Source: a bacterium (GTDB lineage Bacteria; Zhuqueibacterota; QNDG01; DSAB01). Taken from it: DNA of 64,000 nt. Shown here in pieces: positions 34,312-44,229 of this stretch. The stretch lies in assembly GCA_011388275.1 (NCBI GenBank), contig DSAB01000121.1:1-64000 (forward strand). Reading direction: 5' to 3'. How positions within the stretch are numbered: position 1 is the first letter of the stretch; the number at the start of each line of letters is the position of its first letter. The notes beneath the pieces were generated by a model. The model was given only the letters and a program-made list of their open reading frames with translations. It was not told the origin of the DNA and searched no databases. The translations under genes and the position numbers were made by a program.

Positions 34312-35640
34312 TCACTCGCTTTCCGTTCGTATTCGGTCTCCGATAATCTGTAGAAGGTTCCGTATGCCGGCCCGATCCTGAATCATGGTGTCCCGGTTCC
34401 GTATGGTAACCGTGTCATCTTCCAGTGTCTGCGAATCAATTGTGATACAAAAGGGTGTTCCGATTTCATCCTGCCGCCTGTAGCGCCTTCCCACGGCACC
34501 TGACGCGTCAAAAAAGACGTTGAACCGCCGCATCAGATCGTCGGCGATTTTTCTGGCGATCTCCGGCATGCCGTCCCGGTTGACCAGTGGAAAAACAGCC
34601 GCTTTCACCGGTGCGATTTTGGGATTCAGATGAAGCACCGTCCTGGTTTCTTTTTCAAGCTTTTCCTCTTCATAACCATCGATCAGGCAGGTCAGTACCG
34701 TTCGGTCTACTCCAGCCGATGTTTCGATAATATACGGAACAAACCGTTCACGCGTGGAATCGTCAAAGTAAGTCAGGTCTTTTCCCGAAAACTCCTGATG
34801 CCTGGAAAGGTCAAAGTCCGTTCGGTTATGAACGCCCTCCAGCTCCTTCCAGCCCATGGGAAACTCATATTCAATATCGAAAGCGGCTCTGGCATAATGA
34901 GCCAGCTCCTCGGACCCGTGTTCATGGAGCCGTAGTTTTTCCCGGTTTATGCCCAGCTGAAAGTACCACTTCATCCGCTGTTCCTTCCAGTACTCAAAGG
35001 CCTCTGCATCGGTACCGGGTTTGACAAAAAACTGCATTTCCATCTGTTCAAATTCTCGTGTCCTGAAAATGAAATTTCCCGGTGTAATTTCATTCCGGAA
35101 AGCCTTGCCGATCTGGGCAATTCCAAAAGGTATTTTCAGGCGGGATGAATCCAGCACGTTTTTGTAGTTGACATAGATCCCCTGGGCGGTTTCGGGTCTA
35201 AGATAAATAATGGAAGCGGATTCTTCAACCGGCCCCATATGGGTTTTAAACATCAGATTGAACTGCCGGGCGTCGGTCAGGGCGTTCTTGTTTCCGCAAT
35301 GAGGGCAGCGTCCATCCTTTCGCTTTTCAGGATCGATTTCGTCTTCCCGAAAACGCATCTTGCAGACACGGCAGTCCACCAGGGGATCGGTAAATCCCTC
35401 CACGTGGCCGGATGCTTCCCATACCTTTGGATGCATCAGGATTGCGGCATCAATTCCAACGATGTTTTCCCGCGCACGAACCATGGATTCCCACCAGAGG
35501 TCCCGAATGTTCCTTTTCAGTTCAACGCCCATAGGGCCGTAATCATAACACGCGTTGATACCGCCGTAAATTTCACTGGATTGAAATAAAAAACCCCTGC
35601 GCCGGCACAAGGAGACGACTTTTTCCATTGTTGCTGCCAA
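34312..35640 (-). CDS. glyS: Glycyl-tRNA synthetase, homodimeric class II
   Basis: 442 aa from TTG 35640, which is 5 bp after GGAGG; ATG 35628 four codons later is the alternative. Charges tRNA-Gly. The eukaryote/archaea/Gram-positive-like alpha2 form rather than the alpha2beta2 enzyme of E. coli. Motifs: SEIYGGINACYDYGPMGVELK, a zinc module CxxC...CPHCG, class II motif 2 FRNEITPGNFIFRTREFEQME, GWKELEGVHNRTDFDL and motif 3 with ETSAGVDRT. C-terminal anticodon-binding domain from about 340. Its N terminus lies beside the end of recO. Confidence 0.94.
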   Translation of the reverse strand: MAATMEKVVSLCRRRGFLFQSSEIYGGINACYDYGPMGVELKRNIRDLWWESMVRARENIVGIDAAILMHPKVWEASGHVEGFTDPLVDCRVCKMRFREDEIDPEKRKDGRCPHCGNKNALTDARQFNLMFKTHMGPVEESASIIYLRPETAQGIYVNYKNVLDSSRLKIPFGIAQIGKAFRNEITPGNFIFRTREFEQMEMQFFVKPGTDAEAFEYWKEQRMKWYFQLGINREKLRLHEHGSEELAHYARAAFDIEYEFPMGWKELEGVHNRTDFDLSRHQEFSGKDLTYFDDSTRERFVPYIIETSAGVDRTVLTCLIDGYEEEKLEKETRTVLHLNPKIAPVKAAVFPLVNRDGMPEIARKIADDLMRRFNVFFDASGAVGRRYRRQDEIGTPFCITIDSQTLEDDTVTIRNRDTMIQDRAGIRNLLQIIGDRIRTESE

Positions 35641-35695
35641 TAATACCTCCCCATACATCATTGAATGCAAATCTGTTCGGATCGAAAACCGGGCC

Positions 35696-36460
35696 TCATG
35701 CACAGCCCTCAAGAGAATAATAGATGTTCAGTGCGTTCAGGCTTTTCCTGTGATCAATATGTGTGCGAAAATACAGATCGAACATTTTCCTGATTTCCGC
35801 TTTCTGTCCGGGTTGAACATTCAGTGCCGTGACTTCCCTGAGAAGACATCTCTGAAGCCAGAATAATATTTCCAGTGTTTCGCCGCTGACCGCAAACCCT
35901 CCTCTCTTTCCGCCACAGCGCGAGCAAAAAAGACCGCCGCTGTCAGGATGAAAAAAACCTCCTTCAGCGCCCAAAGAATCTTTGCACGCCATACAGGTTT
36001 CCCAAACCGGCTCATATCCCATAAGCCGAATAAAATGGGTTTCGAAATACCATATGATGCCCTCAAGAAACCCATTTGCGCTGTCCAGTGTCTGTAAAGA
36101 ATCCGATAACAAATCGAACAGGGGAGGAAGCGTTTCCTCTCCTTCCACAGCCCGGCTGACCAGTTCGGCCATGGCCAGGCCCAGCGTTGTTTTTTCGATA
36201 TTCCCAATGATCTGCACAGGCGAACGCACGATCGATGCCTTGCTCAGCAGCTGAAGATCGCGTGTCCGCTTGTCATAATAGATCACATTGAGATGAGTCA
36301 GGGGTTCCAAACAGCCTCTGTACTGGCTTTTGGGATCACGCGCGCCCTTGGCAACCACTTTGATCTTTCCATAATCCCGCGTATACAGCGCGACGATTTT
36401 CGATGTCTCGCCCAATTTCCAGCCCTTTAGAACCAGAGCCTGTGTGTTTAAAATCGCCAT
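35696..36460 (-). CDS. recO: DNA repair protein RecO
   Basis: 254 aa. N-terminal OB fold (ALVLKGWKLGETSKIVALYTRDYGKIKVVAKGARDPKS) and a helical domain with a four-Cys zinc site (CMAC...FCSRC). Loads RecA on SSB-covered gaps with RecR. The gene follows mgtE by about 15 bp and precedes glyS. No recF was found near dnaN in this window, so RecOR may work without RecF here. Confidence 0.94.
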   Translation of the reverse strand: MAILNTQALVLKGWKLGETSKIVALYTRDYGKIKVVAKGARDPKSQYRGCLEPLTHLNVIYYDKRTRDLQLLSKASIVRSPVQIIGNIEKTTLGLAMAELVSRAVEGEETLPPLFDLLSDSLQTLDSANGFLEGIIWYFETHFIRLMGYEPVWETCMACKDSLGAEGGFFHPDSGGLFCSRCGGKRGGFAVSGETLEILFWLQRCLLREVTALNVQPGQKAEIRKMFDLYFRTHIDHRKSLNALNIYYSLEGCA

Positions 36461-36475
36461 ATCGACAAATAAAAC

Positions 36476-37834
36476 CTACATTACTTTCGGTAAAAAGAGA
36501 GCCACCATTCCAAAATACACCATCAGTCCGAGTATGTCATTGGAAGTGGTAATGAATGGACCGGTCGCGATGGCCGGATCGACGCCAGCCATTTTTAGGA
36601 CAAATGGAACCAGCGTCCCAAAAAGGGCGGCATTGATGATAACCAGAATCAGTGAAACCCCCAGAACCAGACCGAACCGAAATTCATTCTGCCAAAACGT
36701 CACAATCGTCACAAGGATACAGGCAATGATCAACCCGTTAAGCATTGCCCCCAGAATTTCCCGTAAAAGCCGTGGCATGGTATCTTTGATACCGATATCG
36801 CCGACGGCCAAACCCCGAATGACCACGGTAGCGGATTGAATCCCCACGTTCCCTCCCATCGCCATCATCAGCGGTATAAAAAACGCGGCAGCTAAAACAC
36901 GTTCCAGAGAAGCATGAAAACGGCTCATTACGAGAGCCGATACCATTTCGCCTATAAAAGCAACCATCAGCCAGGGAAGCCTCACGCTCGAAATCCTCCA
37001 GATCGACTGACCGTGAATTTTTTCATCGGTTATTCCCGCCATCAGGGCGATATCTTCGCTGGCTTCCTCCTCGGCAACATCCATGATATCATCAAAAGTG
37101 ATTCGCCCTGCCAGCCGGTTATGTTCATCCACCACCGGAGCCGACGCCAAATCATACTTTTTAAATATATTGGCCACCTCTTCCTGGTCCATCTTCGTGT
37201 GAATGGCAACGGGCTCTTTGTCCATAAATTCATTCAGCGACTTTTTAGGGCTGGCCAATACCAGCTCCTTGAGAGAAACAACCCCTTTCAAAACACCGGA
37301 ATGATCCACCGCATAAATATTGTAGACATCTTCCAGGTCTTCCGCCTGACGGCGTAATTCTTTCAGGGCGTCGCGGGCGCTCAACGTTTCAGGCATTGCA
37401 ACCACCTCCAGGGCCATGATTCCGCCGGCGGTTTCTTCGTCATGCCGTAAAAGCGTCTTGACTTCCCTGAACTCTTCAAAAGGCATTCCTCCCAGTATTT
37501 TTTCGGCTTTATCGGGTTCCAGCTCGCCGATGACATCTGCCGCGTCATCCGAATCCATGGACAATACCAGGTCAACCGCAGTTTGGTCGTCCAGCTTTTG
37601 AAACAGGACCTTTCGAAAAGGCGGATCGATCTCCAGGAACACCCGTGCGGCCGTCTCCGTGTCCATCTGCCGGATGACAGCCATCACGTTTTCCGGGTCC
37701 ATTTTCTGCAGGGCTTCCGCGATATCTGCAGGATGAAGATCCATGAGAACGGTCTTCAGATACTGAAACCGTTTCGAGGAAAGCAGTTCCTCGAAAATCT
37801 CCTGAATGTTTTTATCCGCTTGATTGTCCTGCAC
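36476..37834 (-). CDS. mgtE: Magnesium transporter MgtE
   Basis: 452 aa, GTG start at 37834 after AAGGAG, overlapping the rsmA end by 23 bp. The N-terminal superhelical MgtE_N domain (about 20-125) and two CBS repeats (about 130-255) form the Mg-sensing gate; five transmembrane helices follow from about 285, with MMAMGGNVGIQSATVVIRGLA lining the pore. Homodimeric channel for Mg2+ uptake, closed at high internal Mg2+. Confidence 0.95.
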   Translation of the reverse strand: MQDNQADKNIQEIFEELLSSKRFQYLKTVLMDLHPADIAEALQKMDPENVMAVIRQMDTETAARVFLEIDPPFRKVLFQKLDDQTAVDLVLSMDSDDAADVIGELEPDKAEKILGGMPFEEFREVKTLLRHDEETAGGIMALEVVAMPETLSARDALKELRRQAEDLEDVYNIYAVDHSGVLKGVVSLKELVLASPKKSLNEFMDKEPVAIHTKMDQEEVANIFKKYDLASAPVVDEHNRLAGRITFDDIMDVAEEEASEDIALMAGITDEKIHGQSIWRISSVRLPWLMVAFIGEMVSALVMSRFHASLERVLAAAFFIPLMMAMGGNVGIQSATVVIRGLAVGDIGIKDTMPRLLREILGAMLNGLIIACILVTIVTFWQNEFRFGLVLGVSLILVIINAALFGTLVPFVLKMAGVDPAIATGPFITTSNDILGLMVYFGMVALFLPKVM

Positions 37835-38627
37835 TCAAACTCCTTTTCAAATCCTGCAGTTCATTGCTCAAATCGACCAGCCCGGATACGCCGAGCGCTT
37901 CCGGTCTTAATGACAGATCTGTTCTCACCTTGTTATCCAGATCCGGTATTCCCATCCATGTTGCGAGTGTGTTTCGCATCATTTTCCTGCGCTGCTGAAA
38001 AACCGCCCTGACCATCTCTGTAAAAAATACCTCATTCATGATCGAATACCTGGGCTTTCGATAAAAAGTTATCCGAATCACCGAAGAATCGACTCCGGGA
38101 ACGGGAAAAAACGACCCTCTCGAAACATGGAACAGCGTCTCAACCCGGGAGTGCGCCTGAAACAAAACCGAGGGAATGCCATACGTCCTGGTTCCCGGTG
38201 ATCCGGTCAGACGATCGGCCACCTCCCGCTGCACCATCACCGTGATATCGTGTATCCATTGTCGACATTCCATAAGACGGAAAAGAATGGGAGAGGTTAT
38301 GGCATAGGGCAAATTGCCGATCACACGCCAGTTACCGGCCCTCAACTGCTCTTTCCAGTCTATGGCCAGGAAATCTTCCGTGATCAGGTGAAAGCGTTCG
38401 TTCCCGTATTTTTCCTTCAACATGGCCGAAAGTTCCGGATCGATTTCCACGGCCACGATCTGGCCGGCCTGACTGTTCAGTAAAAAAGAAGTCAGTACGC
38501 CCCGACCCGGACCGATTTCCAGGACCGAGTCCCCGGCTTTCGGTTTCATGCTCTCGACAATTCTCAGGGCGAGTCGGTTGTCCGTTAAAAAATGCTGGGA
38601 CCAGCGTCGCCGGGGTGCTCCGGCCAT
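37812..38627 (-). CDS. rsmA: 16S rRNA dimethyladenosine transferase RsmA (KsgA)
   Basis: 271 aa. Dimethylates two adjacent adenosines near the 3' end of 16S rRNA during 30S maturation. Start QHFLTDNRLALRIVE, SAM motif VLEIGPGRGVLTSFLL, the catalytic NLPYAITSPIL and the MVQREVADRLTGSPGTRTYG block are complete. It lies 40 bp after metG and overlaps mgtE. Confidence 0.96.
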   Translation of the reverse strand: MAGAPRRRWSQHFLTDNRLALRIVESMKPKAGDSVLEIGPGRGVLTSFLLNSQAGQIVAVEIDPELSAMLKEKYGNERFHLITEDFLAIDWKEQLRAGNWRVIGNLPYAITSPILFRLMECRQWIHDITVMVQREVADRLTGSPGTRTYGIPSVLFQAHSRVETLFHVSRGSFFPVPGVDSSVIRITFYRKPRYSIMNEVFFTEMVRAVFQQRRKMMRNTLATWMGIPDLDNKVRTDLSLRPEALGVSGLVDLSNELQDLKRSLSAGQSSG

Positions 38628-38667
38628 ACATCCATTCCTTGTTGACAGCTGCTTTATGCCTAATCAA

Positions 38668-40389
38668 TTATCGGTTTTTTTTATTTTCTCTGTCCTGCCC
38701 GGCGATCGCCGCCAGAGACTCGATCTCACGCTGAATGACTTCATCATCAATTTTTTGAAACAGTATCTCCGGCTTTCGAAGCCGGGATCCCGGGCGAAGA
38801 AGTTCTGTTCCCGCCTCGTCCCATGACAGAGGTTTCTCGCCGCCCAGCACACGAAGCAGTTTTTCAGCCGCTCCGGGCAGGACTGGCGACATCAGCACAG
38901 AAAGCGCCCGGGAGACCTGGAGGCAAACGTAGAGTGTCGCCGCACAGGTTTCGGGCCGCGTTTTTCGGGTTTCCCAGGGCGCTTTGTCATTGAAATACTT
39001 ATTGGCTTTACGACACAGATCCATCAACGTTTTGGTCCCGCGCCGCACTTCAAATTGTTCGAAACAGGCACCCAAATCATCACGTGTTTCCTGAATGGCC
39101 TTCAGCATGGCTTGATCAACTTCATCAAGTTTGCCGGGTTCCGGGACACGTCCCTTAAAAAACCGATGGGTAAAGGTCAGCGACCGGTTGACAAAATTGC
39201 CCAGTATGTCCGCCAGTTCATCATTATTCCGGCTTTGAAACTGTGACCACGAAAAATCGGTATCTTTTGTCTCGGGAGCATTGGCCGCCAGCGTATAGCG
39301 CAAAGGATCCGCCGGAAATTTTTCCAGGTAATCTTTTAGCCAGATGGCGTAGTTTTGACTGGTTGATATTTTCCGCCCTTCGATCGTTAGATATTCATTG
39401 GCAGGTATTGCCTCGGGGAGAATATAGCCACCGACCTCCATGAGAATCATAGGAAAGAGAATCGCATGAAAAACAATATTGTCCTTACCGATGAAATGCA
39501 CCAAAAAAGTCTCCGGGTCCTTCCAGTATGATTTCCACCGATCTGAATCGCCGACCTTGTCAGCCCATTCCCGGGTTGCGGAGATATACCCGATCGGAGC
39601 ATCAAACCATACATACAGAACCTTTCCCCGAGCTTTTTCGTCATCAAGGGGAACGGGAACACCCCAGTGCAAATCGCGGGTGATTGGACGATCACCCAGC
39701 CCTTCTTCATACCATCCCCGGCAGTAATTGCGAACATTATCCTTCCACTGACGGCTTTCGAACCATTTCTTCCAGGAATCGGCAAACTGTCCCATAGGAA
39801 GATACCAGTGAACCGTTTTCCTCAGTTCCGGAATCTCTCCGTCCATTTTCGAACGGGGATTGATCAGATCCGCCGGCTCCAGCCACTTACCGCAGTGGTC
39901 ACACTGATCTCCCCTGGCTTTATCGTACCGGCAATGGGGACAGATTCCTTCAACATACCGGTCAGGAAGAAAACGCCTGGAGCGCGGACTGTAAAACTGT
40001 TCAGACTCTTTAACCTTTAAATCGCCCTTTTGAAACAGTGCGGTAAAAAATGACTGGGCCGTTTCATGGTGAACGGGAAGGGATGTCCGTGAATAATGGT
40101 CAAAAGAGATTCCCAGGGATTCGAAAGCCTCCTTGTTCATTCGATGATAGCGATCCACCACCTCCTGAGGAGAAATACCTTCCTGATCGGCCGACACGGT
40201 AATAGGAACACCATGCTCGTCGGAACCACAAATATAAATCACATCCCGTCCTTTGAGACGCTGATAACGCACATAGATATCAGCAGGGAGATAGGCTCCG
40301 GCGATATGTCCCAGGTGTAATGGACCATTGGCATAAGGCAGTGCACTAGTGACCAGTATTTTCCTGGTCTTTCTCTCGCTTGAACCCAT
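38668..40389 (-). CDS. metG: Methionyl-tRNA synthetase
   Basis: 573 aa class I synthetase. HIGH motif reads HLGH (PLHLGHIAGAY), a four-Cys zinc knuckle CPHC...CDHC is present, and the KMSKS loop reads KISTS, a variation common in Bacteroidetes-related enzymes. The anticodon-binding helical domain fills the C terminus; the extra tRNA-binding module seen in 680-aa forms is absent. Its start overlaps the ricT end by 44 bp. Confidence 0.94.
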   Translation of the reverse strand: MGSSERKTRKILVTSALPYANGPLHLGHIAGAYLPADIYVRYQRLKGRDVIYICGSDEHGVPITVSADQEGISPQEVVDRYHRMNKEAFESLGISFDHYSRTSLPVHHETAQSFFTALFQKGDLKVKESEQFYSPRSRRFLPDRYVEGICPHCRYDKARGDQCDHCGKWLEPADLINPRSKMDGEIPELRKTVHWYLPMGQFADSWKKWFESRQWKDNVRNYCRGWYEEGLGDRPITRDLHWGVPVPLDDEKARGKVLYVWFDAPIGYISATREWADKVGDSDRWKSYWKDPETFLVHFIGKDNIVFHAILFPMILMEVGGYILPEAIPANEYLTIEGRKISTSQNYAIWLKDYLEKFPADPLRYTLAANAPETKDTDFSWSQFQSRNNDELADILGNFVNRSLTFTHRFFKGRVPEPGKLDEVDQAMLKAIQETRDDLGACFEQFEVRRGTKTLMDLCRKANKYFNDKAPWETRKTRPETCAATLYVCLQVSRALSVLMSPVLPGAAEKLLRVLGGEKPLSWDEAGTELLRPGSRLRKPEILFQKIDDEVIQREIESLAAIAGQDRENKKNR

Positions 40390-41245
40390 CTTTTTTCCCT
40401 TTCCGGAATTTACTTTTTATTGATTTTTTCCGTTCTTTGCGGTTCTGTATGAGCTGATTGATCTGCTCAAGAGTTTGTTCTTCCTCTTCACCGTTTTCAT
40501 ATTCCAGCAGAACTGAATCCGAAAAAATATTGATTTTCTTGACACGGCCCGACCCTTTCACCGTCTTGATGAGAGTTCCTGTTTGCGGAAATCTTTTCAA
40601 AGATTCCTGATAAAAGGCGCCCTCATACCGCAAGCAGCACATCAGGCGGCCGCAGCTTCCTGATAATTTTGTCGGATTCAGGGCCAAATTCTGTTCTTTC
40701 GCAAGCTGGGTGACAACCGGTTCAAACTCTCTTAAAAAGGTGGTGCAGCACAGAGACTTTCCGCACACTCCGACACCCCCAATGCGCTTTGCTTCATCAC
40801 GAACTCCAATCTGTCGAAGTTCTATTCTTGTCCGGTGTTTGGCGGCCAACTCACGCACCAGGGCTCGAAAATCCACACGGTTATCCGAAGTAAAATAAAA
40901 GGTGATTTTGTTACGGTCGAATTGATATTCAACATCCACCATTTTCATCTCAAGATGGTGGATCTCAACGCGTTTCTTGCAATCATCAAACGCTTCTCGT
41001 TCCAGCCTGTGATTTTCCTCCCATTGAATCAAATCTTTTTGACCGGGTTTACGGATAATTTGAAAAGGAACCGTATCTCCCGCACGCCGATCCACCAAAG
41101 GCCCCATATTAACCACGCGGCCCAGATCCTCACCGTTTTTTGCCTGCACAACCGCCAGGTCTCCGACAATAAACGGAAACTCCTGAGGGTTGGCGTAAAA
41201 GGACTTGCGTCCCCCTTTGAATTCTATTTCCAATATTTTTGCCAT
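40346..41245 (-). CDS. ricT: PSP1-domain protein RicT (YaaT)
   Basis: 299 aa. PSP1 domain at about residues 75-165 and the conserved cysteines CGKSLCCTTFL and SGSCGRLMCCLRYE that bind an Fe-S cluster in the Bacillus RicAFT complex, where it affects RNase Y activity and development. The last 50 residues are Lys/Arg rich. In many genomes it sits beside holB and metG exactly as here. Role in this lineage not established. Confidence 0.88.
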   Translation of the reverse strand: MAKILEIEFKGGRKSFYANPQEFPFIVGDLAVVQAKNGEDLGRVVNMGPLVDRRAGDTVPFQIIRKPGQKDLIQWEENHRLEREAFDDCKKRVEIHHLEMKMVDVEYQFDRNKITFYFTSDNRVDFRALVRELAAKHRTRIELRQIGVRDEAKRIGGVGVCGKSLCCTTFLREFEPVVTQLAKEQNLALNPTKLSGSCGRLMCCLRYEGAFYQESLKRFPQTGTLIKTVKGSGRVKKINIFSDSVLLEYENGEEEEQTLEQINQLIQNRKERKKSIKSKFRKGKKDGFKREKDQENTGH

Positions 41246-41261
41246 TTCCTGTTTCCCGTGT

Positions 41262-42368
41262 TTAGCAGCCGAAACCGGCCTTCAATTGACCGCTCAATGT
41301 CATCAAAACCAATGGAAGATAAACATTTTTTTCTATCAAATCAATCGCCCGCTCAACGTGAACAACACTTTCATCCGTTTTGTTTCCGGACCATTGCCGG
41401 CTCCAGCGCGTCAGAATGTCTTCATGATCGATATTCATAATAAGCTGACAGGATCCCCTCCGCCAGTGTCCCAAATCTCTCAACCATATAATCAGCAAAT
41501 ATAACATTTCCTGTACTTGTGTTTTCTCGCCCCCCTGGGTAAATTTTTCCGTTAATTCGATCCGGTCCATCTCCGAACCGAGAAGAGCCGTTTCGAAAAA
41601 TCGAACCGCTTCCTGTCGCTGCGTCAAAAAAGCCTCGTTGTTCAGCTGCAAAGCCCTCTGCATACTTCCCCCCGCCATGCGCGCGAGAAGACGGGCACGA
41701 CCGTCTTCAACATTCCAACGATCCTTTAAAGCCGTATATATATCTTTTTCGGGCAACAGATGAAAACGTATTTTCTGACATCGCGATACGATCGTCTCAA
41801 GCAACAGCCCCGGTTGATGAGATGTCAATATTAAAACTGTCCGTTCCGGAGGCTCTTCAAGAATTTTCAGCAGACTGTTGGCCGCCGAATCCGTCATTCG
41901 ATCCGCCCGTGAAAGGATGATCACCCGGGTCAGTCCTTCCTGAATCCGTAGAACCATTTCTTTTTTAAGAGTGCGTATCTGATCAATGCTGATAACCGGG
42001 AGTGTGTTCATTTCCGAAGGAAAAACAACTTCCATATGCGGATTGTCGATCCAGTTCAGCACGCTCTCGCGAATGGTCTTTAAATAATCCGTTTCATCCA
42101 TGCCGCGCGGACGGGTTGGAGCCGGAACGATCCAATGGACATGGGGGTAATTCAGCTGAAGAATCTGAAGGCAAGAGGAACATTCTCCACAACCGCCGGT
42201 TTTTCCTGACTTGCAATTCAGCGTTAAAGTCAGAAAAACGGCCATCGCGTCTTTCCCGGTGCCCTTTGGTCCGTGAAACAAATAGGCGTGTGCCAAACGA
42301 TGGCGTTTGATGCTGTTCTCCAACAGCATCCTGACTCTGCTCTGGCCGACGGGAAAATCCCAAATCAT
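41262..42368 (-). CDS. holB: DNA polymerase III delta' subunit
   Basis: 368 aa clamp-loader subunit. Walker A-like GPKGTGKD, zinc module CGECSSC, VIILSRADRMTDSAANSLLKILEEPPERT and the SRCQKIRF sensor block. Works with tau/gamma and delta to load the DnaN clamp encoded at 54251. Lies 3 bp after the EnvC-like gene and 16 bp before ricT. Confidence 0.92.
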   Translation of the reverse strand: MIWDFPVGQSRVRMLLENSIKRHRLAHAYLFHGPKGTGKDAMAVFLTLTLNCKSGKTGGCGECSSCLQILQLNYPHVHWIVPAPTRPRGMDETDYLKTIRESVLNWIDNPHMEVVFPSEMNTLPVISIDQIRTLKKEMVLRIQEGLTRVIILSRADRMTDSAANSLLKILEEPPERTVLILTSHQPGLLLETIVSRCQKIRFHLLPEKDIYTALKDRWNVEDGRARLLARMAGGSMQRALQLNNEAFLTQRQEAVRFFETALLGSEMDRIELTEKFTQGGEKTQVQEMLYLLIIWLRDLGHWRRGSCQLIMNIDHEDILTRWSRQWSGNKTDESVVHVERAIDLIEKNVYLPLVLMTLSGQLKAGFGC

Positions 42369-42371
42369 GAT

Positions 42372-43514
42372 CTACTTCCTCATCCAGTTTTCCGGGTTCA
42401 AATGGTTCCTGCCGCTCCATACTTCAAAATGCAAATTGGAGCCGTTCATGCTTTGACGCTCACCAACACGCCCTATCGTATCTCCTCTTTTTAATGGATC
42501 TCCGTTATCCACAAAAACAACGTCCAGATGGGCATACACTGTATAATACCCCCCTCCATGGTCAACAAGCACGATATTCCCCATACCCCTCTGCCAGGAC
42601 ACCCAGGTGACAGTTCCGTCGGAAACCACCCTGACCATGGATCTTTCTTCGGCCTTGATGACAATGCCGAGATTTTCTTCCTCGGTTCTCAGTTCAGGAT
42701 CTCTGTAGCGTCCGTACTTCGATATCAAAGAACCCGGCACCGGCCAGTCCATTTTCCCTTTAAGGGCCTGAAATGCTTTTCCATCTTCAGGCATGGCAGT
42801 GACCCTGCGGCGGGTTTCGGCCTGCGTTATCTGTCCCAGAATGGCTTTATAAGCCTCCTGTTTCTGTCTCAGCCTCTTCTGCAGAATCGTCTGATCTTCC
42901 CTGACTTGCCCCAGCAAGGCTTCCTGCTGAGACCTGGTTTGGGTGAGAGCATCCCGTTCTTCGGCCTTTTTTGCTACCAGTCGATGTATTTCCTGCAATT
43001 CGTGAATCAATTCATTTCGGTCTGATTCAATGTGTTTCCTCTTCTCAAGCAAAAGCCGCATATGGCGATCGTCGTTTTCCATAATTCGTTTTTGATAACT
43101 TATCCACACCATCATTTGATTGAGATTTTTCATCGAAAGCAGTATTTCCCACTCAACGAGCCTCCCCCTTTTATAGACAAAAACCATCCGTCTGATCACC
43201 TGATCTTTCAGCTTTTGATAAGCAAGGTTGTTTTCATTGATTCTTTTTTCAATTTCTTTTACATCGATTCGTTTTTTTGCTTCCAATATCTCATATTCGT
43301 GGATCAGAGTTCTTCGAAGTCCCATCTGCCGGTCAAGATCCTGTATCTGCTGCAAAATATCTCTTTCCATGGACTGACGGCTTTGAATCTGTTTTTCCAG
43401 CTCTTCGATTTCTCGACGGATTCGCGTTAAATCTCTTTCTCCCTGTCCATCGGCCGTAAATGGAAAAATCAACATGCAGGCGACCGCGATTGCAAAATGA
43501 AAAACCGTTCTCAT
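42372..43514 (-). CDS. EnvC-like coiled-coil protein with degenerate LytM domain
   Basis: 380 aa. Signal peptide at residues 1-22, a long coiled coil (about 28-245, many Glu/Lys/Gln heptads), and a C-terminal LytM/M23 fold (about 260-380). In active M23 peptidases the metal ligands are H...D and HxH. Here the first position is in ENLGIVI without His or Asp, and the HLH is NLHFEV. Only part of the site (HGGGYYTVYAHLD) is kept. It is thus more likely a non-catalytic activator of cell-division amidases, as EnvC is in E. coli. Overlaps bioY by 4 bp. Confidence 0.83.
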   Translation of the reverse strand: MRTVFHFAIAVACMLIFPFTADGQGERDLTRIRREIEELEKQIQSRQSMERDILQQIQDLDRQMGLRRTLIHEYEILEAKKRIDVKEIEKRINENNLAYQKLKDQVIRRMVFVYKRGRLVEWEILLSMKNLNQMMVWISYQKRIMENDDRHMRLLLEKRKHIESDRNELIHELQEIHRLVAKKAEERDALTQTRSQQEALLGQVREDQTILQKRLRQKQEAYKAILGQITQAETRRRVTAMPEDGKAFQALKGKMDWPVPGSLISKYGRYRDPELRTEEENLGIVIKAEERSMVRVVSDGTVTWVSWQRGMGNIVLVDHGGGYYTVYAHLDVVFVDNGDPLKRGDTIGRVGERQSMNGSNLHFEVWSGRNHLNPENWMRK

Positions 43515-44071
43515 ATCATCAAGCCCTGATCATGAAAAAAGGGGGCCATTCTTTTTGCCAGAATCGATGCCATAGACATTTTTACAACCTCTCCCGGAAT
43601 AAAAACAATCAGGCCGCTGAGGATTATTTTCTCCCAGGAAATCTCCTGATGAATAATAAAACGAAGATAAAAAGCCAAATACAGAACACCTGTCGTCAGA
43701 ATTACACACATGCCCGCTGTATTGCAAATCATCCAGTGCATCCATCGATTACGAGCACCCAAACGCTGACAGACCACACCGACTGTCCAGGCAGCGAGTG
43801 GAAAACCCAATAAATATCCAAAAGTGGGTTGAAATATGTAGCCGAGTCCTCCGCCCATGGAAAAAACCGGTACACCGATCAAGCCAAGCATTAAAAAGAG
43901 AACCTGACTGATAAAGCCCCTTCGGTTTCCCAGCAAATCCCCTGACAAGTAGACAAAAAGAGTCTGTAATGTAAAAGGAACCGGGGCAACCGGTATTCGC
44001 ACCCATCCACCCAATGATGTCAGGGATACAAAAAGTGCCGTCCATAATAATGCCCTGACATCGGTTCTCAT
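43511..44071 (-). CDS. bioY: Biotin transporter BioY
   Basis: 186 aa, six hydrophobic helices. The S component of an ECF-type vitamin transporter that binds biotin; some BioY work alone. RIPVAPVPFTLQTLFVYLSGDLLG and GLIGVPVFSMGGGLGYIFQPTFGYLLGFPLA are family blocks. No bioM/bioN are near. First gene of the twelve-gene minus-strand block. Confidence 0.94.
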   Translation of the reverse strand: MRTDVRALLWTALFVSLTSLGGWVRIPVAPVPFTLQTLFVYLSGDLLGNRRGFISQVLFLMLGLIGVPVFSMGGGLGYIFQPTFGYLLGFPLAAWTVGVVCQRLGARNRWMHWMICNTAGMCVILTTGVLYLAFYLRFIIHQEISWEKIILSGLIVFIPGEVVKMSMASILAKRMAPFFHDQGLMI

Positions 44072-44131
44072 AGATAGCCCGTTTGGCTTTTATGGCCCAT
44101 GACCTTGATTCAGCCTGTATTTACATAGAAA

Positions 44132-44150
44132 AGTATTTTAATAAAATACT
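44132..44150. repeat. Perfect inverted repeat upstream of the patatin gene and bioY
   Basis: AGTATTTTA-A-TAAAATACT, two 9-bp arms and one central base, about 60 bp before the bioY start and 80 bp before the patatin start. Suits a dimeric repressor; it does not match the known BirA, BioR or BioQ operators. Confidence 0.5.
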
Positions 44151-44229
44151 ATCTAAAATGCAATTTGATTTTTCCTTTTTCATTCAATCGGGATATTGCT
44201 TTTTAGGGCTGTTTTATGTATCTTTTTGC

